From Minicystis rosea (GTDB lineage Bacteria > Myxococcota_A > Polyangia > Polyangiales > Polyangiaceae): a stretch of 64,000 nt of DNA. Made by a program: the position numbers and the translations under genes. The notes beneath the pieces were generated by a model. It had not been told where the DNA came from. It did no database searches and saw nothing but the letters and a program-made list of their open reading frames with translations. The stretch spans positions 14,461,501 to 14,525,500 of the forward strand of contig CP016211.1 of NCBI GenBank assembly GCA_001931535.1, in the 5' to 3' direction. Below, piece by piece: positions 8,120 to 17,015 of this stretch. Within the stretch, counting starts at the first letter, position 1, and the number at the start of each line of letters is the position of its first letter.

Positions 8120-9661
8120 TCAGTGCGAGCAGGTCAGCGGCGCGAGCTTCTGGCCGCACTGATCGAGGATGGCTTGAGGGACCTCGGTGTGGGCCTTGAG
8201 GTCCGGCGGGGTCATGAAGGGCGGGTTCTCGAAGTCGAACATCTCCATCGGCGGCGTGGCGTTGGCGTCGCGGGCGCTCAGCGCGGGGAGGCCGAAGCGG
8301 GCCTCGATGAAGCGCGTGATGGCCGTGTGATCGTGCACGGTGTGCGATGCGAAGTGGGCGCGCGCGTAGGGGGAGACCACGATGAAGGGGACGCGGAAGC
8401 CGTACCGATCGAAGGCGCCGGGGAGCGGGTTGTTCTTGCCGTCGTGGGGCGTGAGATCGTCGGGCTTACACGCGGGCGGAGGCGGGACGTGGTCGGCGAG
8501 GCCGCCGTTCTCGTCGTAGGTGATGAAGACGGCCGTGTCCTTCCACGCGGGCGACGCGAAGAGCGTGCGGAGGATGGTCTCGACGAGCTGCCCGCCGATG
8601 CCTGGCAAGGCGGACGGCCCTTCGTCGGAGGTCGCCGTCACCTCGTTGCCCATGACGAAGGCGACGTCGGGCAGCGTGTTGTTCTTGATGTCGCCGAGCA
8701 GCGCGCAGGGGATGTCGCCGTAGTTGGCGAGCGACTCGCTCCGCCACCCGAAGAACGGGAAGAAGGCGAGCATGTGCGGGCCGTCGGTGTAGTCCTTCCA
8801 CGTGCGGCCCGCGGACTCGAGGAGCGAGAAGATCTGCGGGGCCGGGTGATCCGCGGTGTCGTTGGTGGCGAACGAGTTGTCGCCGATGCCGAACGACGTG
8901 CCGGCCATGAGGAAGTAACGGTTCGGCCACGTGGAGCTGAGCACCGACGCGAAGTAGCGATCCCCGACCGCGAAGGTGTTCGCGAGGGCGTAATAGAAGG
9001 GGATCACGGTGTCGTCTTGGTAGAAGAACGTCCGCTGGCCGTTGGGGTTGTTCTGCGTGACGAAGTGGTCGAGCTTGCCGTCGTCGTAGTCGTCGTGCAT
9101 CGCGTCCCAACTGTGGTTGACGCCGTAGCAGTACTCGTCGTCGGGGTGCGGGACGACGGTGCCGCCTTCACCATCGGGGTTCGACCAACCGGCCGGCGGG
9201 ACGTCGAGCTCGTCGTGATGCGTGAAGCCCGAGCTCGTCGGCGTCGTGAAGTCGCCGGGCTTGTAGTAGCCCTGCGGCACGAGCCGGCCGAGGTAGTGAT
9301 CGAAGGATCGGTTCTCCTGCATGATCACGATCACGTGGTTGATCGGGATGTCTTTGCCGACCGGGTAGTCCTTGCCGATCGTCTCCGCGGGCCACGCGCC
9401 GGCCTTGAAGGCGCAGGCTTCGCGCTTCGGCGCGAGCGCGGCTTCATCTTCGGTGCGTGTGATCGGCGGAGGCATGAGCACGTCGGGGCCGGCGTCGGCG
9501 ACGCTGCCGCCGCTGCCCGCGCCGCCGCTGCCGCCCGCGCCCGTGCCCGCGTCGGGGCCGGGATGCGTTTCGGCGCTGGAGCAGGAGGTCGCCATCCACG
9601 GGAGCTGGAGCAGGAGAACGAGCCCGGTGAGGATCGCGGCGCGGCGCACGTGCAACGTCAT
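8120..9661 (-). CDS. Secreted AcpA/phospholipase C-family phosphoesterase, predicted lipoprotein
   Basis: The 513-residue product belongs to the phosphoesterase family that includes bacterial phospholipase C and acid phosphatase AcpA. The hallmark NHVIVIMQENRSFDHYLG is present near residue 110 and supplies metal-binding Asn and Glu. Further conserved blocks are ITYDENGGLADHVPPP and RVPFIVVSPYARAHFAS, with the late motif HDHTAITRFIE. The N terminus is a signal peptide ending in MATSC, with a Gly/Ala-rich spacer after it, so the enzyme is probably lipid-anchored outside the inner membrane. Members hydrolyse phosphate esters of lipids or small molecules. Whether this one acts on phosphatidylcholine is not shown. 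It precedes the FAD monooxygenase in the same direction. Confidence 0.88.
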   Translation of the reverse strand: MTLHVRRAAILTGLVLLLQLPWMATSCSSAETHPGPDAGTGAGGSGGAGSGGSVADAGPDVLMPPPITRTEDEAALAPKREACAFKAGAWPAETIGKDYPVGKDIPINHVIVIMQENRSFDHYLGRLVPQGYYKPGDFTTPTSSGFTHHDELDVPPAGWSNPDGEGGTVVPHPDDEYCYGVNHSWDAMHDDYDDGKLDHFVTQNNPNGQRTFFYQDDTVIPFYYALANTFAVGDRYFASVLSSTWPNRYFLMAGTSFGIGDNSFATNDTADHPAPQIFSLLESAGRTWKDYTDGPHMLAFFPFFGWRSESLANYGDIPCALLGDIKNNTLPDVAFVMGNEVTATSDEGPSALPGIGGQLVETILRTLFASPAWKDTAVFITYDENGGLADHVPPPPACKPDDLTPHDGKNNPLPGAFDRYGFRVPFIVVSPYARAHFASHTVHDHTAITRFIEARFGLPALSARDANATPPMEMFDFENPPFMTPPDLKAHTEVPQAILDQCGQKLAPLTCSH

Positions 9662-9709
9662 CCGGGCATCATAAGAAGATCGATGCGCGGATGAGAACGG
9701 CTGTCACCG

Positions 9710-10852
9710 TCACGTCGCGCGCGCTGCTTCGTGCGCGACGACGGCGGCGAGCGCGCGCGTGAGGCGTCGTGCCACGGCGGGTGCAGGATGCCCCGCCACG
9801 CGCTGCACGATCGCCGGCACATCGCTCGGCGCGCGGTGCACGAGCATGAGGAAGGCGTCGTCGAGCACACGTCGCATGTGGGTGCGATCGGCTTCCGGGA
9901 GGCGCGTCATGCCCCAGCGCCAGATCTCCCAGGCGAGCGCGGCGTGGCGGGCCTCGTCGCGCGCGATGGCGCGCATGGTCCGGCGCACGCGCGCGTCGGC
10001 GGCGTGCTCCGCCTGCCACGCGGCGAGGAGCGCGCCGAAGGTCTCGCCGATGCAGCCCTCGACGGCGGTGTCCTCGATCAACTCGGCGAGCGAAGGCGAG
10101 GGGACGCGGCGCACGCGTACGCGCGGCGGCGTGGATCCGAAGCGGCGCGCGAGGCGCGCGGCGGCGCGGGCGTGGCGGTGCTCGTCGCGTCGAGCGCGCT
10201 GCGCGGCGCGCGCGAGCGACGGCGGCGCGCCGAGGTCGTCGAGCCAGCCGGACAGATCGCGGAAGGCGCGCACCGAAGCCGACTCGAGGTGCGCCATGGA
10301 TGCGAAGCAATCGCCGAGGGGATTCGATCGCGGCGCCTCGACGTCGCAGAGCCCGCGCGGGCGCCGGCCGCCGCCGACGGCGCAACGCACGCACTCGACG
10401 ACGGCGGCGGCATCGGGATCGAGCACGCCGTCGCCCGTGCACGTGACCGAGGCGAGCTGGCAATAGAAGAGGCCGCCGTCTCCGCAGCTCTCTTTGCAGA
10501 TGCTCCCGCTGGGGAAACAGGCGCTGAGCAACGAGGCCTTGGTGACGCCGCACGGCAGGAGCCAGAAGTCGGAGCAGCCGTCGGCGCCGTCGTCGAGACC
10601 GCCGCCGTCGAACGACGTCGGTGCGCACGAGGCCTCGTCGACATCGGGAGATGTTGTGTCGGAGGCTTGATCGAGGGAGGCGTCCGGGAGCTGCTCCGAG
10701 GTCGCGTCGGGGGGATCGACGGAAGCGTCGGCGTGCGGATCGGATTCACCGGCACCGTGGCACGCCGCGGCCAGCGGGACCGGCGCGAGCGCGAGCGCGA
10801 CGATGCGACGGAGCGCTTTACTCAGGCGAAGCTCGCACGATCGCAGAGGCAT
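9710..10852 (-). CDS. Lipoprotein with C-terminal ferritin-like di-iron domain
   Basis: The predicted 380-residue protein starts MPLRSCELRLSK and has a signal peptide ending in PLAAAC, a lipobox. Residues 25-150 are a low-complexity Asp/Ser-rich spacer and a Cys-rich segment. The C-terminal 200 residues have the four-helix ligand pattern of ferritin-like di-iron proteins: MAHLESASVRAF, RRDEHRHARAAARL, DTAVEGCIGETFGALL and IARDEARHAALAWEI, which gives two Glu and two Asp-Glu-x-x-His groups. Such domains bind two iron atoms and act as oxidases, hydroxylases or iron stores. A lipid-anchored form is unusual. An upstream in-frame ATG would add 27 residues before the signal peptide, so I reject it. 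Substrate unknown. Confidence 0.75.
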   Translation of the reverse strand: MPLRSCELRLSKALRRIVALALAPVPLAAACHGAGESDPHADASVDPPDATSEQLPDASLDQASDTTSPDVDEASCAPTSFDGGGLDDGADGCSDFWLLPCGVTKASLLSACFPSGSICKESCGDGGLFYCQLASVTCTGDGVLDPDAAAVVECVRCAVGGGRRPRGLCDVEAPRSNPLGDCFASMAHLESASVRAFRDLSGWLDDLGAPPSLARAAQRARRDEHRHARAAARLARRFGSTPPRVRVRRVPSPSLAELIEDTAVEGCIGETFGALLAAWQAEHAADARVRRTMRAIARDEARHAALAWEIWRWGMTRLPEADRTHMRRVLDDAFLMLVHRAPSDVPAIVQRVAGHPAPAVARRLTRALAAVVAHEAARAT

Positions 10853-11007
10853 GTCGTCGAGCTTCGGGTGTACGCCGGGAGGCGCGGGGCGTCGACGGAG
10901 GTCTCGTGGATCGACGCGCGAGGCGAGCCGCATGACCGGCGATCGCGTGGGCGAGATGCCGCGGCGGCGCCTGTGTGATGTCGATCGAGCCGCGAACTCC
11001 CGGACGA

Positions 11008-12135
11008 TCAGCTCGGTGATCGGAAGAGCGCGAGCACGCCGGTGTAGAGCGCGAGCCGCGCTTCGCCCGGGCCCCAGGGCACGATCTCGAAGGCCGAGTG
11101 CATGCCCGCGATGGGCAGATCGCCGAAGCGCTGGCGGAGGATGCGGGCCTCGACGTCGGGCGTGCCGTAGAGGCCTTGGCCGCGGCCGGCGCAGCTCAGG
11201 TAGATGGCGAAGCGCGGCGCGGCGCCCATCGCTTGTTGCGAGACGGCGCGCGCGGCGGCTTCGAGCTTGCTGCGCGCGGCGCTCGCATCGCGGACGGCGA
11301 AGGCCACGCGTACACCCGGCTTGACCTCGGGGCCGACGAGGACGCCGCGACGGCCGGGATCGATCCCGCGCACCGGGCGCACCACGAAGCGATCGCCTTC
11401 GGCGTCGGCGAGGGCCACGAAGACGACGGGCTGCGGTTGTTGCGGGCTGCCCTGTGTCGCGCTGCGCAGCTCGGGCATTCCGGAGGAGAGGAGATCGAGC
11501 GCCGGTTTGTCGCCGATGCGGAGGATCATTCCATTCGTGACCTCCTCGACCGGTTGGAGCGGCGTGACCAAGCGACACGCGGGCGACGCTTCGATGAGCG
11601 GTGTCGCGAGGCCATGAATCGCGAGGCCGACGGCGCGCCCGCGGAGGATCTCGCCGGTCGCCGTCACGGTCACCGCGGAGCCGCCGACGGTGCCGGCGCC
11701 GAAGAGGCACGTCCCGGGCGCCACGGCGTCGATGCCCTCGAGCATGTCGGGGCCGAAGTCGGATCGCGGGAAGATGAGCACCGTCGCGGGCCGACCGGAG
11801 GTCACGCCGGCGATCGCGTCGCGCAAGGCGCTCGGCGGCTCACCGATGGCGAGCGGGGACACGCGGCCTCCGCTCCACAAGAGGCCCGCCGCTGCGGATG
11901 CGCCTTCGATCTCGCCGCGCTCGGAGAGCACGCCTGCGCCCGGGACGATGCACACCGGGATGTTGCGCCAGGTCGCGCGCACCTGCTCGGCGACGCGGCC
12001 GATCTCCTGCGTGAGCGCGCCCGAGACGAAGAGGAGGCCGCCCGCAGGCGAAGTCACTTCGGCGCGCGCTGCTGCGAGCGATCGAGCCAGCGCGTCCGCC
12101 GAGTTGATCGTGGTGGAGAAGCTCCGAGCCGCCAT
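11008..12135 (-). CDS. FIST N- and C-domain signal-sensing protein
   Basis: The 375-residue protein matches the FIST arrangement. The N-terminal half has the repeated pattern of GGLLFVSGALTQEIGRV and GASAAAGLLWSGG, and the C-terminal half ends with FAIYLSCAGRGQGLYG, PIAGMHSAFEIVPW and LALYTGVLALF, which are diagnostic of the FIST_C domain (a Cys in S-C-A-G-R and a late Gly-rich turn). FIST domains are thought to sense small ligands, possibly amino acids, and are often attached to or located near signalling proteins. There is no signal peptide, so it is cytoplasmic. It diverges from the PP2C phosphatase gene, with 240 bases between. This gives a possible functional pairing but no proof. Confidence 0.82.
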   Translation of the reverse strand: MAARSFSTTINSADALARSLAAARAEVTSPAGGLLFVSGALTQEIGRVAEQVRATWRNIPVCIVPGAGVLSERGEIEGASAAAGLLWSGGRVSPLAIGEPPSALRDAIAGVTSGRPATVLIFPRSDFGPDMLEGIDAVAPGTCLFGAGTVGGSAVTVTATGEILRGRAVGLAIHGLATPLIEASPACRLVTPLQPVEEVTNGMILRIGDKPALDLLSSGMPELRSATQGSPQQPQPVVFVALADAEGDRFVVRPVRGIDPGRRGVLVGPEVKPGVRVAFAVRDASAARSKLEAAARAVSQQAMGAAPRFAIYLSCAGRGQGLYGTPDVEARILRQRFGDLPIAGMHSAFEIVPWGPGEARLALYTGVLALFRSPS

Positions 12136-12375
12136 GAAACCGAGCAGAGTCTAAACCGCGGACGCCGAAAACCACATACCCCCTCGGCGAGGAGCACAGG
12201 GCCGCGCCCCGCCGGGTGGGATATGCGAACGCTTTCCGGAAGATCCGGATACACGGTGCGACCTCGGCGCCGACGCGCGTCTTCGTGCGCATGTCCCGGC
12301 CAAGCCGATGGACAAGAATTGGCGATCTGTCTACGGTTCTGGGTTCTGAGCACCAAGCCTCCGAGCCCGAAGACG

Positions 12376-13179
12376 GTGATCCCTCCCCCGGTTGCGCCGC
12401 GACCGCCGGGAACGTACGCGCCCCCAGCCCTCCAGGCGTCGATCCCGACCCGGAGCTTCGCGCTCACCGACGTTGGCCGTCACCGTCGGGCCAACGAGGA
12501 CGCCTATTTCCGAGACGACTCGATACGTCTCTACGTCGTGGCCGATGGCATGGGCGGTCATGCGGCCGGCGAGATCGCGAGCTCCGAAGCCGTCGACGCC
12601 ATCCATGGGATGGTCCGCCGCGGCGTTCTTTCGACGGGGACCGAGCTCGACGAAGTGCGCGCCTGTCGCCTGCTCGAAGGCGCGATCCAATCCGCGACGT
12701 ACATGCTCGTGGCCATCGCGGAGTTCGAGCGCGACAAGACGGGGATGGGTACCACCATCAGCGCGGCGCTCGTGGTCGGCACCTCGCTGGTGATAGGTCA
12801 GGTGGGCGACAGCCGCGTCTATCTCATCCGCAGCGGCCGGGCCGAGCAGATCACCGAGGATCACACCCTCATCGCCTGGCAGATCAAGCAGGGCATCATC
12901 TCGGCGGACGAGGCCAAGATGTCTCCGCACCGCAACGTGATCACGCGCGCCGTGGGGAACCGCGACTACGTGGAGGTCGACACCTTCGTGGTCGCGATGC
13001 GCCCGGGCGATCGCTACCTGCTCTGTTCCGACGGCCTCCACGGCTACTTCGAGGATCCGGCCGAGATCGCGGCCATCGCCTCGCTCGGCGGCGACGCGGC
13101 CGTGCAGCGTTTCATCGAGCTCGCCAACGCGCGCGGCGGCCGCGACAACATCACCGCGGTGCTCGTCGAGATCACGTAG
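12376..13179 (+). CDS. PP2C-family serine/threonine protein phosphatase
   Basis: The enzyme removes phosphate from Ser/Thr residues and is the natural counterpart of the Hanks-type kinases in this window. All metal-binding motifs are present: RRANEDAYF, VVADGMGGHAAGE, GQVGDSRVYLI, LLCSDGLHGYF and GGRDNITAVLVE. The domain is about 240 residues with no membrane segment. The open frame extends far upstream without an obvious start; I chose the GTG at 12376, which places a short Pro-rich tail (IPPPVAPRPPG) before the catalytic core. An ATG at about 12228 is an alternative. The 3' end overlaps the end of the convergent RpoC-like gene by 8 bases, so transcription of one may interfere with the other. 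Confidence 0.88.
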   Translation: MIPPPVAPRPPGTYAPPALQASIPTRSFALTDVGRHRRANEDAYFRDDSIRLYVVADGMGGHAAGEIASSEAVDAIHGMVRRGVLSTGTELDEVRACRLLEGAIQSATYMLVAIAEFERDKTGMGTTISAALVVGTSLVIGQVGDSRVYLIRSGRAEQITEDHTLIAWQIKQGIISADEAKMSPHRNVITRAVGNRDYVEVDTFVVAMRPGDRYLLCSDGLHGYFEDPAEIAAIASLGGDAAVQRFIELANARGGRDNITAVLVEIT

Positions 13180-15553
13180 GCGCGGCGTCGAGCAGGGCGC
13201 GCGCGACGAGCTCGAAGGCCGCCGTGCCTTCGCGCGGGAGCGTGCCGAGGATGGCCTCTTCGAGATCGACCACGAGGTGATGTGCGAAGGCTCGGGGATG
13301 GTGGCGCGCGTCGACGTGCTGCCTCCCAAGGAAGGGCGCGGGCTCGGAAGGAGACGCGAAGAGCTCGTCCCAAGCCAGCCACGAGCAGGCCTTTCGCGGA
13401 TCGGGGTGCGCATCGAGGACGATGAGCGTGCCGCGCTCCACGACGTCCCCGTCATACACCATCACGTGATGCCCATCTCCCTCGCAGGGAACGATCTGCT
13501 CGAACGGCGCGCCGCCGGCGATCGACCCGCGGATGTGGACCCGGTGGATGTCGAGCACCTCCTCGGGAGCGCCCGTCCGTTCATCGATGGTTTGCGTGCG
13601 CGTCGCGTCCCACGAGGCGATGCCGGTCGCGCCTTCGGGGATGACGGCGACCATCGGCTCGCCGTAGCGGTACGTGCTCACGGGCTTGGCGCCGCGCGGG
13701 AGCCATGCGCCGTCCTCGCATTCGATGTGGTGGCCTCGGCGCACGAGATAGGCGGCGATCTCCTTGCCACACGCATCGTGGACGACGACGCGGCCCTGGT
13801 CGGCCATCATGATGCGGGACTTCGGCTCGCCGGGCGCGACCGGCACCTCGATGCACGTGATGCCCTCGAAGCGCACCCAGCCCGGCGCGGGGAGCGGGGC
13901 GGAGGGGCGTGTCGCGTAGCTCGCGTACACACGGGCGGCGGCCCCGAACAAGAGGCGGGGGCGGCGCGGCCGTGAAGCCAAGAGGTCCGCCGCGTCCAGG
14001 CCGACGCGGGCGCCGATCGCGGGGAGGCGCCGCGCGGCGCGATCCCAACCGTGACAGAGGGCGCAGACTCCATCGCGCGCCTTGCACGTGAGCAGGCTGC
14101 GGATGCGCACGCTCGGGACGTGCGCTCGGTCGAGCCGCTCGGCCGCGCGCTCGTCGATGATCGCGCCGGCGCGGACGATCGGGGAGGATTCGTTTGAGTT
14201 CCAAGTATCTTCGAGCGCGACGCGACCCGTGACGCGCTTGCGGAGCGACGCGAGGATCTGCATGTCGTGGACCGCGGGGAAGGCGATCGCGCCGTCGCCG
14301 GTGCCGCAGTCGTAGCGCGTGACCCGCACGCCTCCGAGAAGCGTGAGGAGACGTCGTCGCAGCACGGATGCGCCTCGACGCGGCTCGTAGACCCGCGCCG
14401 CGGCTTCATCGAGGGTGAGCGCGAACGCGTCGTGGGGCGAGAGGCCATCGGCGAGGCTGCGATCGAAGGTCCGCTCGGAGCCTTCCCATACCCGTGCGGT
14501 CGGCAGCACGCCCACGAGCCGCAAGATGTCCGCGTCGTCGAGGCCCGCGCCCGCATCGCGTAGCATCCGCAATGGATGCGGGGCCGGGAGCCAATGCGCG
14601 AGCGCATCGTGCATGCGCGCGGTGGCCTCGTCGAACGCATCGTGCGTGCGATGGTAGACCTCGCCATTCGTCGCGGTTCCGGCCTGGTAATCGCGCTCGG
14701 CCGCCTGCTGCTCGCGCTTCGCCTCGTCGAGGATGGCCGCCTTCTCCTCCGCAGGGACGCGTAGGTCCTCCATGCCGAGCGACAGGCCGGACTGCGTCGC
14801 GAAGCGCAGGCCGAAGCGCCACAGCGCCTCCGCGACGTCGGTCGCGGCGCGCGCGCCCCACGTGCAGTGCGCGGCTTCCAGCAGGCGCCGCGCGCCGGCG
14901 GCGCCGAGCGGCTTCGCGAGATCGAGCGGCGCGGCGCTCGGCAACGCCTCCCGCAGCAACGCGCGCCCGACGGTGGTGCGGATGCGGCGGCCCGCGATGC
15001 GCACGTCGATGGGCGCGTGCATCGCGAGCCCGCCGACCTCGAAGGCCGCCGCGACCGAGGCGGTGCTCGGAAACGCGCCCGCATGCGGCACGCCGGGCAC
15101 GTCCTGCGTCGCGTACCAGAGCCCGACCGTTGCCTCGCGTGTCGGTGCATCCAGGAACGATCCATCCCACGGCGAGAGGAGCTCGGGGCTCCGCAAGCGG
15201 CGGCGCGCGTCGGCACGATCAGCGTCGTCGCGAGGCCGGCACACCCGCACGCGCCGGCCGAGAAAGCGCGCGAAGCGCGCCGGGTGCAGGCCCAGCGCGT
15301 TCCCTTCGCCGAGGCGCGCGCGCACGGCGATGACCTCGCGGCGGCCCCGTGGCACGGGGGCGATCGTCAGGATGGACGACGTCACCTCGTGCTCGATCGA
15401 GGCGACCACGTCTTCGGGATCGCGCGTGTCTCCGGGCGCGAAGAGCGCGATCGCGATCGCCGTGGGCAGCGCGCAGGCATCGAGCGGCAGCGTGGGATCG
15501 GGCGCGACGATCACGAAGGCCTGCTGCGACCTGCCCCCCTCGGTCACGTGCAT
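13172..15553 (-). CDS. Degenerate RNA polymerase beta prime (RpoC) paralogue lacking catalytic motif and N-terminal clamp
   Basis: The 793-residue product can be laid along bacterial RpoC from the active-site barrel to near the C terminus. Residues 123-186 match the post-active-site block (LLSPWDG, VGLWYATQD, GLAMHAPIDVRI). Residues 191-320 match RTTVGRALL, RFGLRFATQSGLSLG, DLRVPAEEKAAILDEA and NGEVYHRTHDAFDEAT. Residues 326-412 cover the region up to the bridge helix. The second zinc site is kept with Cys416, Cys490, Cys497 and Cys500, spaced 74, 7 and 3 as in E. coli RpoC (814, 888, 895, 898). The jaw-side end (VYDGDVVERGTLI) is also recognisable. Where RpoC has NADFDGD after LHP, this protein reads LHPARFARFLGRRVRV with no aspartates. 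The trigger-loop signature is gone and the N-terminal clamp and first zinc ribbon are missing. It cannot polymerise RNA; a regulatory or binding role is inferred. Confidence 0.85.
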   Translation of the reverse strand: MHVTEGGRSQQAFVIVAPDPTLPLDACALPTAIAIALFAPGDTRDPEDVVASIEHEVTSSILTIAPVPRGRREVIAVRARLGEGNALGLHPARFARFLGRRVRVCRPRDDADRADARRRLRSPELLSPWDGSFLDAPTREATVGLWYATQDVPGVPHAGAFPSTASVAAAFEVGGLAMHAPIDVRIAGRRIRTTVGRALLREALPSAAPLDLAKPLGAAGARRLLEAAHCTWGARAATDVAEALWRFGLRFATQSGLSLGMEDLRVPAEEKAAILDEAKREQQAAERDYQAGTATNGEVYHRTHDAFDEATARMHDALAHWLPAPHPLRMLRDAGAGLDDADILRLVGVLPTARVWEGSERTFDRSLADGLSPHDAFALTLDEAAARVYEPRRGASVLRRRLLTLLGGVRVTRYDCGTGDGAIAFPAVHDMQILASLRKRVTGRVALEDTWNSNESSPIVRAGAIIDERAAERLDRAHVPSVRIRSLLTCKARDGVCALCHGWDRAARRLPAIGARVGLDAADLLASRPRRPRLLFGAAARVYASYATRPSAPLPAPGWVRFEGITCIEVPVAPGEPKSRIMMADQGRVVVHDACGKEIAAYLVRRGHHIECEDGAWLPRGAKPVSTYRYGEPMVAVIPEGATGIASWDATRTQTIDERTGAPEEVLDIHRVHIRGSIAGGAPFEQIVPCEGDGHHVMVYDGDVVERGTLIVLDAHPDPRKACSWLAWDELFASPSEPAPFLGRQHVDARHHPRAFAHHLVVDLEEAILGTLPREGTAAFELVARALLDAAPT

Positions 15554-15914
15554 GGCGCGAGGTTAGCCGCTCGTCTCGGCGTGGTCAGCGGGGTGCGCAG
15601 GGCCGCTCTCCCGCCTCACCCGCGGATCTGCGTTTTGTTGACCTTCTTTGCGCGGCTTGATACCGACCCTTCAGTGAGCGCATCGCGTGGCCTGCCAGAC
15701 ACGACGCGTGTCTGGGAAGCCACCAGCGCGCGCGGCGAAGAGCCTTCGCAGCGCGGGATTTCCGCGTCATGCGGGGTGAACCTTGCTGGTTCGCTTCTTG
15801 CGGAGCGGACGAGCGCGGACGAGTTCGAAGTGCGTTCGTGTGCGGTGAGCCTGGCTCGTCGTGCGGGTCGAGGTGTCGCTCGGGATCACGTCCCGGCCAC
15901 AGTGGAGGATCGCG
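15554..15914. other. Intergenic region between the divergent rpoC-like and ddl genes
   Basis: No gene is supported here. It must hold the promoters of both flanking genes. A TTGACC hexamer at about 15638 followed after 17 bases by TACCGA is a weak promoter-like pair reading toward ddl. A GGAGG ribosome site at 15904-15908 serves the ddl ATG. No strong hairpin or repeat was seen. Confidence 0.4.
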
Positions 15915-16958
15915 ATGAAGGTGCGAAAGAGCGCGGGGTTGCGGGTCGGCGTGATCATGGGCGGCTCGTCCGGCGAGCGCGAGGTGTCCTTGCGCTCGGG
16001 CCACGCCGTGGCCTCCGCGCTCGAGGCGCGCGGCCATGATGTGGTGCGGATCGCGCTCGGCGACGGCTTCGGCCCCGAGCTCGGCGTGACGCTCCAGCGT
16101 GCTCGCCTCGACGCCGCCTTCCTCGCGCTCCATGGTCGCCTCGGCGAGGACGGCTGCATCCAGGGCCTGCTCGAGCTCGCGCAGATCCCGTACACGGGCT
16201 CGAGCGTGCTCGCGAGCGCGCTGGCCATGGACAAGCTCAAGGCCAAGGAGATGTTCCGTCTCCACAACGTGCCCACGCCTCCGTACTACACGGTGAGCGG
16301 CACCGACGATCTCGCGGACCTCGAGGGCATTCACGGATCGTTCGGCTTCCCCGTCATCGTGAAGCCGCGCGGCGAGGGATCGAGCCTCGGCGTGACCAAG
16401 GCGACCTCGCTCTCGGAGCTCTCGCGCGCCATCGACACCGCGCTCGAGTTCGACGACACCGTCATCGTCGAGCGCTTCGTCGCCGCGATGGAGATCAACG
16501 TCGGCATCCTCGACGGCCGCGTCCTCGGCGCCATCGAGATCGCGCCCAAGAACGGCATCTACGACTACGACGCCAAGTACACGCCCGGCATGACCGAGTA
16601 CTTCATGCCCGCGCGCCTCTCGCCCACGCGCTACCGCGGCGTGTGCAACCTCGCGGATCGCGCGGCCCGCGCGCTCGGGTGCACGGGCGCGTGCCGCGTC
16701 GATCTCCTCGTGACCACCGGCGAGAACGAGTACGTCCTCGAGGTCAACACGCTCCCGGGCATGACCGAGACGAGCCTCCTGCCCAAGATCGCCGCCTCCG
16801 CGGGCTACGATTTCGGCCGCCTCTGCGAGACGATCCTGGAGGGCGCGCGGCTCCACCAGCCGGTGCGTCGCAGCCGCGCCGCGCGCGTCACCGAGACGGG
16901 CCCGTATCGTCGCGAAGCGCGCGAGGACGGATCCTTCCGGCTCAAGTCGGTCGGTTGA
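15915..16958 (+). CDS. ddl: D-alanine--D-alanine ligase
   Basis: The 347-residue enzyme joins two D-Ala with ATP to make the dipeptide used at the end of the peptidoglycan stem. It is an ATP-grasp ligase. The N-terminal VGVIMGGSSGEREVSLRSG is the Ddl signature. The later motifs LHGRLGEDGCIQGLLE, PYTGSSVLASALAMDK, VIVKPRGEGSSLGVTKA and EVNTLPGMTETSLLP are complete, including the metal and ATP ligands. The ATG at 15915 is preceded by GGAGG at a good distance, which favours it over the earlier in-frame ATG at 15861. The C-terminal 35 residues are an extra basic tail beyond the usual end. It is followed 57 bases later by a ROK kinase in the same direction. Confidence 0.95.
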   Translation: MKVRKSAGLRVGVIMGGSSGEREVSLRSGHAVASALEARGHDVVRIALGDGFGPELGVTLQRARLDAAFLALHGRLGEDGCIQGLLELAQIPYTGSSVLASALAMDKLKAKEMFRLHNVPTPPYYTVSGTDDLADLEGIHGSFGFPVIVKPRGEGSSLGVTKATSLSELSRAIDTALEFDDTVIVERFVAAMEINVGILDGRVLGAIEIAPKNGIYDYDAKYTPGMTEYFMPARLSPTRYRGVCNLADRAARALGCTGACRVDLLVTTGENEYVLEVNTLPGMTETSLLPKIAASAGYDFGRLCETILEGARLHQPVRRSRAARVTETGPYRREAREDGSFRLKSVG

Positions 16959-17015
16959 TTTCACGATGGGCGCGTTGGGCGACCGCTTCGCCGGCGCGCG
17001 CTACCATCGACGGCG

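Noticed and set aside
13172..15553. Idea that the RpoC-like gene is the N-terminally truncated real rpoC
   Set aside because: The catalytic aspartates and trigger-loop signature are replaced, the gene has no rpoB next to it and the frame is complete with its own start and stop, so it cannot be the functional subunit.
15600..15700. Promoter candidate TTGACC - 17 - TACCGA upstream of ddl
   Set aside because: The -10-like element has only a weak match, so it is mentioned in the intergenic entry but not called.
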